Shown one piece after another: positions 1 through 14,395 of a stretch of 64,000 bases of DNA. Below the pieces are notes generated by a model. That model worked only from the letters and a program-made list of their open reading frames with translations. It did not search any database and was not told the origin of the DNA. This DNA comes from Tubiluchus corallicola. Lineage: Eukaryota > Priapulida > Priapulimorpha > Priapulimorphida > Tubiluchidae. How positions within the stretch are numbered: position 1 is the stretch's first letter; the number at the start of each line of letters is the position of its first letter. The translations under genes and the position numbers were made by a program. The stretch is taken from assembly GCA_030141605.1 (NCBI GenBank), contig JAQGDQ010000010.1:1179501-1243500 (forward strand). The letters run 5' to 3'.

Positions 1-21
1 CCGTGAAATGCAACTTTGTGA

Positions 22-50
22 GTTCAATTCAATTCAATTCAATTTCAATT
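22..50. repeat. (AATTC)n-like run
   Basis: Four or so units of a TTCAA/AATTC pentamer lead into AT-rich sequence containing TTTATTTATC and AATAAAA. Short terminal runs like this are often the 3' ends of non-LTR retroelements, but no coding remnant is next to it, so the origin is only a guess. Confidence 0.5.
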
Positions 51-3000
51 TATTTATCTCTTTATAGTGTTACAATAAAACATGATTAATAAAAGAATCT
101 CTAATAAATTTTGAAAATGGTTAAAATATATAGATCTAGAATTAGAGAAAGGATAGCGAAAGGACTATAAAGTCACCTAGTCTGCTATTCTTTACCGAAT
201 ATAGATAGAAAGATTTTTTAGACACTGGTGGGCATTAATGTTATCAGTTTAATTTAGGAAACATTAGTAATTTTTAAAATTATGACATTTTCTATATAAT
301 CCTATATGAGTGAGGTTTAAGTGCTCAAACTGAAAAACATGTAATGTGTAATTGTACAGTAACTGAGAATTTACGTGTTAAACACACAGGTCAGACAATT
401 ATTGATGTTGACGCTTTATGGAATTTAGACCCAAAGATTATTTGTCATGTCTTATCTTCTTGGAATACTCAAATTGAAACCTAGAACACGCCCATTTATA
501 CTTGTCTGTACATGCCCATGTCTATACTTTATAGTTTTATATGCATTTCGTTTTTGGTATTTTGCCAAGTTAGGATGCATGCCTATTTATGTTAATTGTT
601 ATCGTATTGTTATGCTATTGCTGGACCTATTGTCCAGTGATCAATACGATAAACTAACTAATTAAGACCCAACATAAAAGTCTGCGGCAGATGAATGGAG
701 AAGGGAATTCAATGTTTAGTCTTTATTCACTCACGTCATAAACCAAGTTTGGCTTAGTACTGTACTTGTTTCATTACTTGCGTAGGTTTACTTCAACACT
801 CAATGGTTAAACGGTAGCAGTGAAATGAATCTGACGTTGGCAATGACTGCTGCACACTGCAAATACTGTTAGAGGTGTTGCAGTGCATACCTCTGTAGTT
901 TACCTGCGCTCTTCCACAGAATCGGAGAGTTGAGCAGCTTTCTTGAGTGCATAACAAACAGAATCATGCTCAGCACCTAACAAGTACAATTGAAGCCGTG
1001 CATTGATACCATGCATTAAACACTATTGACAAGGCACTTGCGTAAAATTCAGTTTTTGAAGTCTCGCTGATCTGGTGATTTAATTACGTATAAAAAACTG
1101 GGGAAAGTAGTAAAGACTGTAATTTTACAAAAATACTAAAAATTATTAAATACATAATGTCATCTGAAAAGACCGTTGGCAAAAACATAATAAGTTTGTC
1201 TTTGTAAAGCTTGATTTAATTCTTCTTCCCAAAGTGGCATTTTCTGGAGTTGGTTTACGTAATTATTGTCATTCACTATGTATGTGAGTATTGTTTCAAT
1301 GTAGATGAATATATAGCTTTATATAGCAAATGCGTTAGCAAGACTAAAGACATGCTAATGTGTACTATACTGTGAGTGAAGCGCTGAAGCAAATAACAGA
1401 ACAGACGAGTGGCCGCGGGAACAGAAGGTAAATGACAAAAGCTACAATTACCATAAGCTGTATGAACAGCATTGACGCGTGTACAAGAAACAACAGTCGT
1501 CTTAGATTTGCAATAATTACTCATTACGGCGGCTTCTTATACTTCTAATATTCGTGCGTCTGAATTCACAGTTTTATCGAAATTGCCATATTTTCCCTAG
1601 ATTTGTCCATTTTGCGCAATTGGCCATGAGCACTTACCGAGCCGAAATTGCTAACCAAAAAAGCTCATTGCTTTTGACAAAATGTTTTACGTACGCTATA
1701 CAGGCTTTGGTTAGTGTTTACTTCAACATGTCACAAGATGACGGAAATGTTAACTTTGGTGCGTAATTGACGAAAAATTTTAAGACAGCCACTGAGCTTA
1801 AACGCTTAGATTTTGGTTTACTGCTTTCTAAACAGCGGCAATATGGAACTTCTGTGTTATATTTTGCACATAAAATAAAAATTTTCAGGGCAATTACATT
1901 CTGACTTGACTGATATGTTTACAGTTTTCCTCGTTCTCTTTGGCGTGTGAAAAGCTCTGAAACCACAGAGAGTAATATGTCCTGCCCGATTTATGATTCT
2001 GTGCGCTATTTTTCCCCAATGTAATTATGGCGAGCGAGCAGGTGTTTTCTGGATTGATGACTCTGGTTTAATTCACTTTGCCGCCAGACAATGCGTGCAA
2101 TAACGTGTCAAACAAAAATTGCAAGCAAAAATAAACCGTGCACTACGTAGAACGATCGCGCGTGATTGATAATATAAGCGCACGTGGCTAGCCTAAAAAT
2201 ATGTTTTTTCGTCCAACATATAATTTTGATCCATGCGGTGGTGTAACACACAACGACATTACTTTAACCAAAAGTGGTAAATATGATAACAATATGTAGA
2301 ATGTTCTATTGGCGTGCAGAACTTTCAATTTCAGACATGATCTGATGAATCCTATCTTCTGCGGTTGTAATATATTAATAATAACACCATTATAGCTGGT
2401 TGCTTTCGTTACCAAATCATCATTTGGTTTTACTTGTTATCAAATTTTTTTACAAGAAATAAAGCTATACTTAGTCTGCTGTCAGTGATACCTATAGGTG
2501 GACAGATATTCCGTCGATGGAAGCCTCACTTTGTGGACGGAGCTTTATTTAAGGCAGTTGCGCAGTGCAAACTATTAGCAAATTTTTTTAGCTTGAAAAT
2601 TAGCTGCATCCATGAAATAAAGTAATTCCGCTGTACCCACAGCGCTTGAGAATCTTTGTATAGCAGTCGTGAAAGCTCCGGAAATTTTCATCCACAAAAA
2701 GTTTCACGACTAGAATGAATTAGTAAGTTGTAGCAGAATTCATTTAACTTATTCATCACAAATGGAATAATAGTTCCCTTTTAAAGGGCAGCAAGACTGT
2801 AATCGAAATTCTTTCCGCTTAACAAAATTCATGGTGCGACAAATTGAAAATGGAATTAATACTACTTTACGCGCAATAAATTGAAACCTTAAATAGTGTG
2901 TAACCATTGAAGTCGATAACGTAGCCTATATATATCCCACGCTATAATATAATTGTAACGTTTATGTTACTATAGATTTGTCTACGTATTCAGTTTGGTA

Positions 3001-3720
3001 TTTTTCTACAAATAACGCAAATAATCTCTTATAATTTCTTCCCAGTGATGATTAAAACAGTATAAACTATTTAGTCCTGAAATAGTTCTCAGAAACTTGG
3101 TTGCCGTCGTAGTAATGATCTCCCAAAGAATATCATACATTTGCCGCTGATTATCAAGGACCCTTGATATCATAAGACGAGACGCTAAACTTGCAGAGAC
3201 GTTTTAGCCAAGTACGGATAGACTTTTGTTTCCCTTTAACGGGATAAATAGCCGGAAAGCTATATGGCGAATGAAAGAAGTAATTTTTCGATAGTCACCC
3301 TTTTATTAATTACCACGCTCAACATTGGCTCGGCAGCTTGGCAAGCCCTTTATTATAAAATTTTAAAATATATATGACTCAAACACTAGCCTGCTTTATT
3401 TGCTTGCTTACTCAAAGCTTATTCATTGGGCCATCAAACGTTTCGCCTTCCTTCATCTGAACCAAGGTTGAAACTAATTTAAACAACAATGTTCAAACAC
3501 AGTTTTCGGTATAAAAAGCCTCGGAGTGTCTTTATTTGAAAAAGCCCTCTGTTTTTCTGTTACACACTGAGCTTATGCTATAGAGTCTAACAAATTTGTC
3601 TAATTCCTTAGTTTATTGCTAACATTTTGTCTGCTGATTTTTTAAATGCTAAAGTTATGCAGGTTTGAAAGTTTCAAAAATGTTTCTACTCTTTTGCTAA
3701 TGCCGCTACTTTATCTTCAG
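51..3720. other. non-coding stretch upstream of Kv2 exon (probably intron)
   Basis: No open frame here exceeds about 80 codons and none resembles a known family. The T1/BTB tetramerisation domain that must precede the Kv2 membrane core is not present, so this stretch is most simply the intron before the 3721 exon. Its last ten bases end in a normal AG acceptor (TTATCTTCAG). Confidence 0.6.
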
Positions 3721-6167
3721 GTGATTGCTGTTGTCTCCATACTCTTCATCGTCGTTTCAACCATTGCCTTGACGCTCAACACCATGCCCGCTCTACAATC
3801 AGACATCAACGGTGAGATTTCTGACAATCCGCATCTCGTGATCGTAGAAGCCGTCTGCATTGCCTGGTTCACTCTCGAGTACGTCCTGCGCTTCTGGGCC
3901 TCACCCAACAAGTGGAAGTTTTTCAAAGGAACGCTGAATATCATAGACCTACTGGCCATTATGCCCTTTTACATCTCTCTTTTTCTCATTGAGACAAAAA
4001 CCACCGACCAGTTTCAAGACGTACGCCGCGTGGTGCAAATTTTTAGGATCATGAGGATCTTCAGGATCCTCAAGCTGGCCAGACATTCGACCGGGCTTCA
4101 GTCGCTGGGTTTCACGTTACGCAATAGCTACAAGGAGCTGGGGTTGCTTCTCATGTTCCTGGCCATTGGCGTCATGTTGTTCTCGAGCTTGGCGTACTTC
4201 GCGGAGAAGGACGTCAATGCGGAGGGCTTCCGAAGCATTCCGGACTCGTTTTGGTGGGCCAGCATCACCATGACCACGGTCGGTTATGGAGACGTTGTGC
4301 CAAAGACTACATTGGGGAAGATCGTAGGCACCGTGTGCTGTATCTGCGGTGTGTTAGTAATTGCTCTCCCTATCCCCATCATAGTAAATAATTTTGCGGA
4401 GTTTTACAAAAATCAGATGAGGCGTGAGAAAGCCTTGAAGCGCAGGGAGGCTTTAGTGAAAGCAAAGCGCACTGGCAGCATGGTGAGTGTGCATTCTGTG
4501 AATTTGCGCGACGTGTTTGCCAAGAGTGTTAACATGGTTGACGTAAAGGGTGAACAAAATGAGAAACTCTCGCTAGAAGGCGTGGAAGTTGTTGTAAAGG
4601 AAGAAGCAGAACAGAAGGCGAAGCCACATTCTTCGTTCACAAAGTCTTCGTTTACCAAAAGTCAGCCTCCAGAAGGTTATCATGAACATTTCAGAGAAAG
4701 GCGTAGTTTAGCTGTGGGTGAGCCAAGACTTACCACTAGTCTTGGAAACCTTGTGGACTTCATTGGTAACTCTGTCAAGGTAAGAATGAAGCTGTATACA
4801 GTTGCATTTATACTTGTATGTAGCAAAGAGGAGCATTACTTGAATTATTAAACTTATGAATCATTTGTATTATGTGAGCCACCCTCTACAAGATATTTGG
4901 CAATTCGTTCGCATAAGCTTTTATGAGAAAATGCTTTAACCTAGTATTACTAAACCTCACAAGGCCAGCTTGATCATTTCGAAATCTTCTCCCCAAGGCA
5001 TAGCATGGAAGTAAAAATTAAATGCCAAATGTTATAGTCACAATACTGTTTACTTCTCTGAAAACGGCACCCCTGCTGTAATTCAACTAATATTGAACAC
5101 ATTTTGGTGAATGTACATTTCTGTCTCACTTGAATGTACAATTGGGATGATGTTAAGTCAAAGCTGGTCAGTGGTCAGCTTTACAAGAATGTTGCGACTA
5201 AGTGCACTAGTCTGTTCATGTTTTGAAAATCTGCTTGCCCAATGTTTGCAGCAGACTTTAATGGCAGTAGAAGCCACGTTTTTGTAACGGAAATAAATAT
5301 TGGTAACTGTACGTAAATTTAAAATGAGACACAAATTGGCGAAATTGTTTTCTGTTTTTCTGATTGTGTCTCACTTATTCTGCTTAAAAACAGAAAAAAC
5401 TACACTTCCTACTTGTCTGTAACAGAGTTTTTAGTTGGCAGATGCTTTTTCGTATTAAGAATTGTGAGAACTGATAGGAAATTCTGCCAGTATGGCTCAT
5501 AAATATTGAAATTGGTACTTCATGCAAGTGATAACGCCATCACGCAGTCTCTTTGCCACACCCTTTGATATTCACTATCGTATTTTCTCTTGTTGCACAG
5601 GCGATCTAATTTCCATTTCATTATACACTTCATTTATATCTGTATCGATCTCGCCGAAGCTGTTGAATTTTAATGCAGCTATTACCCTAAAATTATTAAA
5701 ATAACCATATGCAAACATTGGTGAATATTCGTTTTATTCCACTCATTTCGCCATTGAGAATCGAAATGTGATGTTGAATGCACTGCGAATTAACAATAAC
5801 AAAAAATACTATATTGACTATATTGAAGCGGTCAAGCATTTTTAACCACTGTTTAAAGATGCAAAAATAAACAGCCAGATAGAGTAGTATATAAAGAGAT
5901 CAACTGGCAAGTCACCGTAACGGAATTTTATGAAATTGAATTGTGGCTAATTTAGCTTGCTATGTTAAACTACAAATGGAATACTGAAACTGAATGAATG
6001 AAATAACAGTAACACTCAGCGGCAAGTAAATCACTTAGTCAGCCAGTCTGTCATCCAAGGGAATTGTAAGACGGGCGATCTGTTAGCAGTCAGTTGATTT
6101 GTTTTCCATCTTGCCTTCTCGGCTGGCTTCCTGTCTGTTTGTTCCTGTCTGTCTACTTGCCGGCCTA

Positions 6168-6230
<63 letters not shown>

Positions 6231-7422
6231 GCCTGCCTGCCTGTCTGCCTGTCAGTCAATTCGTCTGTCTTTTTTTCCATCTATTTGAGGATTGTGTAAC
6301 CATATTTACCACCCAAACAATCGTTACCCACCATATTGACCACCATATTGAACAACTACTTAATTTGTCAACACATATATAATGCTAAAAACACGTCCTT
6401 TTCAAACAAAATTTTACTACAATTTTATAACTTTGTTTTATTTCCTGTAGGAGGGCAGAGAACCGCTTCTGTTAGGACATTACCAGGGAGAACCATCGTC
6501 AGAAATTGCTCAAGTCAGATTTTCCGCAGTGCCATGGTCATCTCTTAACAAACAACAAGAAAAGGAGGCTTGCAAGATTCGCTCACAGTCTGTGGCGAGT
6601 GATGCCGGTTGTCGAATTGTGAGCCAACAATGTGGCAGTGATAGTCCACTAACTGGCAGAGCTCACAAAACAAACTATGCAAATGTGGAAACTGTCAAAC
6701 TTAATGCAAGCACTAGTCCTTTTGGCAGTAGTGACTTCAGATCATTACACAAGGAGTTCCAGAGTATAGGAACAAGTCCGATTCCTAGTCCTCTGCTGCC
6801 ACGTTCAAAGGAGGTGGCCAAATCTGCTCATGATAAGCTAAAAATAATTGGTGCCAAAGTATGTGATCAGTATATTAATGGTGATTACAATCCTCAGGTT
6901 ACAGGCGACCCCATGGAACTGCGGGCCGCGCGACTTTCTGTGCAAAGCCAACCGAAGGCAAAAAGCTTTGAACTTGTTCCTGAACGTGCCAAAATGGCTG
7001 ATCAAGTCCGATCGTTGAGTGTGGGCATGACACCAGTAAATGGACATTGTTCGCCGTCCGCGGTTTTGTTCCGAAATGCTTCCAGTCACTCAAAAAATCA
7101 CACTGTGCTCAATGTGTCACCATGCAAGTCACCGAAACACAGAAAGACATTCTCGCCAACTATATATCCTGATTATACCGATGATTTAGCTAATGTTACC
7201 ACTTCTGATTGGACCTGTACCGACAAGGAATGCCCTTTTAATAGGCAAACAGGAAACTTTAGTGATATTTCGAGTGATATTTTCTGTGTGTGTGGGAAGT
7301 CTATGGCATTAGCAAATACATCTAGCTCAACAGACTTTGTAGGAAATGGTACTACAAGCTCAAACTGCGAAGAAGAGGTCATAGAATCATCAACTGCAGA
7401 CAATGAAGGCAGTGTGACATAA
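3721..7422 (+). CDS. KCNB1: Kv2 (Shab/KCNB-type) voltage-gated potassium channel, 3' part
   Basis: This encodes the pore-forming subunit of a delayed-rectifier K+ channel at the plasma membrane. Two exons are visible: 3721-4779 (353 codons) and 6451-7422 (323 codons plus TAA), joined in phase 0 through GTAAGA and TTTCCTGTAG. In order the protein shows S1 (starting at the exon edge), S2, S3, an S4 with regularly spaced basic residues ([15 protein letters not shown]), S5, a pore with TVGYGD (4276-4293), S6 with PIPIIVNNF, and the Kv2-type post-S6 segment ([11 protein letters not shown], then [14 protein letters not shown]). That segment and GFTLRNSY place it in Kv2 rather than Kv1, Kv3 or Kv4. 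The first exon boundary falls at S1, as I recall for vertebrate KCNB genes; the second intron, inside the cytoplasmic tail, is extra. The tail is Ser-rich and poorly conserved. The N-terminal T1 domain lies outside the window. Reading through the donor would stop at 4849-4851. Confidence 0.95.
6168..6253. repeat. (TGTC)n microsatellite in Kv2 intron
   Basis: An almost uninterrupted TGTC tetranucleotide run, ending in TGCC variants, lies in the intron about 200 bases before the final Kv2 exon. Long open frames on both strands here are artefacts of the repeat. Confidence 0.95.
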
Positions 7423-7527
7423 ATTAGAGGTAAGGCTTAAGTAGTGTTTGACATTTTGTGTTGCTAATTTTCCGCATTCTGTATTTCAAATTAGAAATCA
7501 TAATTGTAATGTCACAGTACATATCTC

Positions 7528-7533
7528 AATAAA
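7528..7533 (+). terminator. AATAAA polyadenylation signal, Kv2
   Basis: A canonical AATAAA lies about 105 bases after the Kv2 stop codon, the first on this strand in the 3' flank. Cleavage 15-30 bases further on would give a short 3' UTR. Later signals may also be used. Confidence 0.5.
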
Positions 7534-10500
7534 CTGTGACAAAATTATTACACAATAGCCAATAATTTCAGTATTACATGACATGATGACAACCCTTTCA
7601 CCACAAGGTACTACAATTAAATGCAAAACAGTAAAGTTTAAAAAGTTGCATTGTAATCATGTGCAGCCCAATAACACAGATACATAAAGCATGCATATAT
7701 TCAATCATGCATACATAAGCACACACATATGTACACATGCATATTATAAAAGCTATTTATACATACACAACAATATACTGCAGTATACTCTGCACTGGAC
7801 TGCATTGTGATGCAGCTCAGTACAGTGCAGTGCATCCTAACCCTATAAAGTAGACCGAGAATCAATGATAAACAACAAAACACAAAGTATTGCTGCACTA
7901 CACAAAATAGTAGTATCTGCTGTACTGCTGTGCTATCCCAATGTAATACAACGCAAAACTCGTAATTACAAATTTGTATATTTATATGCTATATAGCGTG
8001 TGCAAACACATCCCATAAATGTTTATTACATGTTAATACAATGTAGTCTGAAACGTTTTTATCATTTTTATAAATCTTACATCAATTTCCATGGCATTGT
8101 TAAACCCACTCCATGTCCACAATAACATTCTCTATCTATTTACTTCGCGGATCTCAGCCTCTTCATTCTATCAATAATCTCATCAACCAGTATGCATTGT
8201 AGTAGTAGAAATACATTACGTGTGACGTCACGCGTCCGTCCAATAGTGTGAATAGCAAATGAAAACGGTAAATAACTTTGCCATAAATGCATTTGTTCGC
8301 TTGAAACTTGAGCAAAACGACATTTGCCTCTGAAGAAAACAAGTCAATATTCATAAATCTTGAACGCGCGACTGGAAATGTTTTGTAAATTCAGTAATTT
8401 TTGCGAAGAACTTCCTGTCGGTGTTGAGTTATTATTATCACCATTCCATCAAAAGCAATGTGCATTCGCGAAATGCGCCATTGCAAGCTCTCATGAATAA
8501 CTCTGCTTTACAAATTTGAATTTATCTGCATGAAATATGAGTTTTGTATTGCAAACCATAAGACGCTGAAGTGAATTGAATTCACATCTTGAATGTCTTT
8601 GGGTGTGTAATAGTATTTTATTGTGTTTGCCGGCCATAAACTAATTTTGCAGTGGCTGCAAAAAGTATTTTTTATAAAAAAAAATACAGTAATCTTTGTA
8701 AACTATTGCTTTATTAATTATTAACTTGTTGATCTAACAAAGTTTTCGAAGCTCTGCGCATTTAAATAGGCAATAAAGCAATGAAATATGAGTGCTTTTA
8801 ACTCTAAATTCTAGAACTTTATCTGCCTCAGTAATTCGAAATGTGCTGTAAACATTCAATTGTAGAAAGTTTAAAACACTTAGTTAAAAAGTTTTGATAC
8901 ACTCTTGAATTTTGATCGATTAAGTTCTAAATGATTTTGATGTATCATATTCCACATACAAAACATACTTTACAACTGACAAATAACGACAAATTAACCA
9001 TATTTGAAGTATTATAATTTTTAGTCAAAAAAGTCTGTTCTAGGTCATGTGTATTAATAGCTAGACAACACAAAGCATTTTTAACTTTGTCAAATTCTTA
9101 AAAGTAAAGCACAGTTTTATAAAAGAACCTTGTTATTAAATTTTATTTATTTATTTTTTCTGTAAATATTACAGAGCTTTGGTTTTTCAAGAAAAAATTA
9201 GTAAGAAGTTTGAGCAGAAAATCATCCAGTTTAGTTTACACCAAATCAATTGGTACGCGACCAAAACTATATTATGGTCACACCATTTCCGTTCTGCTTC
9301 AAACTCGTCCAGTCGTTTCTTGTATTTTTTGAGCCACATAAGATTTTTTATGTAAACTCGTTGCACCAGTCGTATGGTTTTATTCCAATTGAAGTTGGAA
9401 GACCTAAACTTAGGTCGTCTACACTAGGCCTTTTGCATTATATTTGCAGCTTAACTATTATGCCAGAAATACAACGTGCTTGTTGCTATGAAACCTCTAT
9501 ATATATATGTGTAGGCACACGTTTAGCCTACCCATATGTAGTATAGTTGGTAGTATAGTCAACAACAACAGGCACACATGCAACATAGAACAGAGATTTG
9601 TTCAGTACACAGCGGCATAATCAATTATTAAGGACATTGCTAATAAATTTGATGACTGGTATTATTACAGTATAGGCCTACACGCTGAATACGATTTTGA
9701 TACATCCGAACTAATAACTAATATCTATTGACCGACCAGCACGATGAATTTTTCGTATAATAGTTTGTTTATCCCGATCTCTAGATTTACGTAGTTAGGA
9801 AACTATATTATCTAATCAAGTTGCATATGTTCAATTTTAACACCATTATCCCATTTGTCTAAGGTTGTGAAACTAACCAACAGATTTTTTTTGTTTTGTG
9901 TTTTCGTTTAATGCGCGCCTTTATTTCCTCTATTTGCAAGAATTCCGAATTGTTAACAGATGTAGACTTCTTTATTTTATATTTTTGGAGCAAGTTTACT
10001 TAACTCGATGCATGTAAGATATTTTCGCACTGAAGAACAATGTACTGATTTTATAAAAAAATTTATTTGAGTGCTTCTAGCATTTAATTCTGATTCTCAT
10101 ACTTCCTTGATAATTCAAGGTCAAAAGCGATGTTGAATCATCTCATATATGCGCATAATTTTCTTCGAATTGATTGTTTTCTTTGTTTAAAAAACTTCTT
10201 CTCTTTGCAGATTGTTGCTGCCAGCAAAGAACAAGAAAGCAAAGGATTGGATCGATAACTCGCCGAAAGCTGGCTTTTATAGTCACTATGCTTCTACTCT
10301 AAGCCTTGGCTGCGCTGAAAACCAGTGGCGCATTTTACATGGTTTCTTTCAACAATATTTAATCAACCAGCGATAACACTAGTAGAAAACAATTCCCTAA
10401 TCTATATCGTGCTTTAAACTCATCGAGTAACAATTCCATTTGATGTTGGATTATTCTAACGAACTTCGCTTCTTTTTTTGGAGCAACGTCCCCAAATGCC

Positions 10501-13500
10501 ATGGGCGTGTCAGTTTCTCGCGTCGAGAATTTTCCGATAGGCCTACACATTTGACTAATTGCCCGCATGTTTCCCGAAAAAACCTGTTTTAAGAAGATAG
10601 GCTATAAAACAGACGAACTGGAGACCATCATCAGCAAAGTTCAAATTAGCAATTATTAAAAAAACATTTAGTGTGTCCATGTTTCTCACTGGTGCAAAAC
10701 TGAATTAGCAGGTAACTCATAAGTTTTTCCTTTGTTATTCATTTTTCTATTTACTGTGAAGACGAACATCTCAAACACCCATCGTGACAGTGAAAGCTTG
10801 TCATTCAAACAATAAATTACTACCTAATAAAATAAATACCACAGTTATTAGCAAATTAGTACGATAATTATTGGTACAATAATAACATTTATTAAGCGAT
10901 GGTCACATTTTTAACGCAATTATTGTATTTGGTAAATGTACCCATACGTACTTAAAACCATTTTGTTCTCAAAACGCTATGCCTGTAAAATTGCAAACTG
11001 AAAAACGTAGATAAATCATGTAAGCATGATTTTCGAAAATTCAAGCATGTATGAAGCTTGATCGCAGTGGCTTTAGAGATGTTTTGGTAAACATTGGATG
11101 CCTAATATAAGATTTTATCCATCTCCAAGGTAACCAGTGTCACGATCACGAGTTTCATAAGTTTCTTTGTCTTGATAGTAGACCTACTATTGATGTATTA
11201 TAGTTTGCTTGGGTGGCTTCAGTAGCTTTGGGCAAAATATGATGTAAAAAGCCACACTGAGGTTTTTCTGTACTGCACCCCTCTCGCTACACTTTGTTTG
11301 AGCGGCGACGTATTAAATATTACTGCTGTGTTTACCTGTCTTGAGGGCAGATTTCTTTTATTCTAGAATTCTGCTTGCGTAATGTCTACAATAGACGTAA
11401 CGCACATATGATAATGATGATGTCACTAAATAAATAACACATGTAGGCTTTTACAGGTCAAATTTAGTGTTTCTATTTTTTAAGCATCCTTTATTTCTAA
11501 CCTAATACCCATAGTTCAAATAGTCCCATAATACTCTGTTAGTCCCATCTGAAAGTTCCGAATTATTAGATGGCCCAAAAATGTGGCAAAGTTTTGATCA
11601 CGATATTATAAAAAGAAAGTAACGGAATATATTGAAATTGCCACCGTGATGTTACATACTTACTTAAAAACACCAAAAGCCATTCCCTTAGATTTTTCTA
11701 AAAATACTTAAGTATTAAAGCAACAAATCACAAAAATAAATGCCTGACAAATTGTCATTATTGCTTATATTTACAGCAAGTGCTCTAAATTTTCACTGCA
11801 AATTTTTCATTTGATGATTGGCTGACATTGTACGAACATATCTTAAAAAGCATTAATACAATAAACTTGCAAATTTCACATCAAAAGTGAATGCATTTTA
11901 ATATCGTCTTGCTTAGAAATTTCAAATTTATTAGCCTATTGTTTCTAATCATATTGTAGTCTGAACTTCGGCACATTGTTTCTGCGCCACCCGATATATC
12001 GCTGATCTTGTGCTACTACTTTCTTGCTTCGATTAGTTTTCTGGAAAATTTCGGAATAATTCAATTTAAAGTCCCATTTATATATATCGTAAAGTAGATT
12101 ACCGTTACTCTACGAATTTATGGACAATTGAATAGTCTGCTCATGGGACAGATTCCGAGTTTATCACTGAAATATAGTTATTGCTTAAAATTGCTTTACA
12201 ATTCACATTGTCGTTCACTGTAATTAAGTAAACCATTGCCTCATAAAAATCATGTTGCATAGTATTATACATTACGTATAAGCAAATACGCAATCTTGTC
12301 AATATACTAGGCTACATTTTGGCGTTTTGTACAAACAATATGGATTAGTTTTTCTTTGGGAAAATCCCCCAGGATTACTTTCTGCTGTGATAAATATACA
12401 GCTTAAATCCATAGCATAGTAAACAAGAAATCGCTGAGAATTTTTGTTTGGTCATTAACTGGCTAATCTTTTCATTTTTTCACTCGCAAGTTACATTGCG
12501 GGTTTTAATGGTTTGAGATCAAGACCATGATCTGGCCAAACCACCCGAGTGCATACCCAAAGTTTAACAGTTTTCATTTCCTTGTTGTTGAGTAAAAAGT
12601 AATTCACGTAAAGCAAGATCCAGATAGCACTTTATTGAGACGTTTAATTGGTAATTATACCTTCTCGCATTTATGGGGCGAATAATTGTATAATGAACAT
12701 TAACTTAGATATATCTAATACCTCGCAACACGAATATTTTATAATAACAATTTAAAAACTTTTTTCTGCCCAGTGTTTAAATGTGTCTGTTAGCGAATAT
12801 ACCAGTCTACGAACTTGCATAAAACTGTAGTTTCTATTTGTAAGCAACACTAATTACTATTTGTAATAGTTACATTTAATGTATTACGTCATCTATACCA
12901 GCCTATAAATAGGCAATTTGCCCGACTCCGTTGGTTCTATTGTAATTTAGGGTTCTTCTAATCTTCTAATTTATTTTTATGTTCTAATATCTAGTCTAAA
13001 AGGTAGTTTAACGAAATAAAACATTGCTTAAATATTGTTAAATGTTATGAGTGGAATTGTTGACCTATTACTACTTGAGCTTTCTAATAATTACTTATAA
13101 CTACAAATTATTGTAACTGTTATGTAATTAATGAAATTTGCATAAAACTTCATATGTAAAATACTCGATTTTTGCTGTGTATATAATGGAACGTTTCAAA
13201 ATATGTTTTGTTATTTACATTTGCTATTTACATTAGCTAAATCTTCAGTGTAAACCTAAGATTGAAAATGTAATCATTGATAAATTAGGCTTGAATTTGC
13301 CTATAACAGCACTGCTAACCCTGCATACAGTTTTAGTTTATAAATACTTACTCAAAGTTCATAGTGGTGCATCAACTATATAATGCAGACGTATTTATCT
13401 AAATATATCAATTCTTGTTCTTGTTCTTTTTCTAGATTTATTAAGGTTGTTATTATCTTTACGTAACTTGACGCGTTTTTTTCTTAATTTATGTATTCAC

Positions 13501-14395
13501 AAATGTTAGTCATCAATGCAATTTTTTAACCCTTTTCCATGATAATCTTATGTTTTAGTACAATTATTGTATAATAACTCTCATCTGCAGGAACAGTGAA
13601 AATAAATTTATCGCTGTGCTAAATACTGTTTCATATTCTTGCCTTTGTTCCTTGTTATTGGTTGAATTAAGCCATTACAATAAATTATAAATTACAATAA
13701 AAAAGTCGTTTGAATCTTTGAGTACTTTGCTAAATTTGCCTTACATGTATTAGTTTTTGGCACACAGGGCATTTGCGCCATGCAATGAAATATAGTGTAA
13801 ATACTGTTCGTGCACTTGAACCTCAACCTCATTCATGATTCCTATGCACGTGAACCATTCAGCTAATTAATTTTTCATTAAATCTAATAATAATGACGTA
13901 ACTGGAGCGTTAATGTATAACGTGCGCTCAAGCAATTTTCTTTCGTAAATGAATGATGTGATTTAGCTGAGGTAATTAGATCATTTCCAACTTTACAGTT
14001 ACGTCTGTTGCCAAATATTCCATAAAGGCGAAAAGAAACGCTCGACGAATGACGTCAGCAACCAAGAAATCTTTAACAGTCAGGATGCCATTGAGATAAA
14101 ACTGGATAAAGTCAATGCATATGCCAACCTTTTGTTTTGCTTTAATAGTTCAACTTTCCAAAGTTAAGATGCGTTGTCTGTGCAAAACACCTGAACTGCG
14201 ATCGTAGACAATTCTTAATGACAGGTAAAAAACACTGCTCCGAGGAGGAGGGTCTTGTATCTATTTGTGAATTAAGTTATTTCTTTAGTTAAAGGGAAAT
14301 ATTTCCGAAGCACCATTAAAACTTGTACCTGTACACTAAGCAAATTAATTGAAGCAAATACATAAATATGAATGAAAATGCACGCTTTCTCTTAT
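7534..14395. other. intergenic, no gene recognised
   Basis: This AT-rich spacer runs from Kv2 to the Tc1 relic. The open frames are short (up to 98 codons at 9250-9546) and match nothing I recognise. A 69-codon minus-strand frame at 10359-10568 is likewise unassigned. No tRNA, array or long repeat was seen. Confidence 0.55.

Noticed and set aside
6083-6299. Cys/Leu/Ser- and Asp/Arg/Gln-rich frames on both strands
   Set aside because: Translation of the TGTC microsatellite.
9250-9546. 98-codon open frame in the Kv2-MRI1 spacer
   Set aside because: Composition looks like AT-rich noise, no family resemblance, no splice or promoter context.
10359-10568. 69-codon minus-strand frame ending ARYRLGNCFLLV
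   Set aside because: Looks slightly protein-like but I recognise no family and no exon borders support it.
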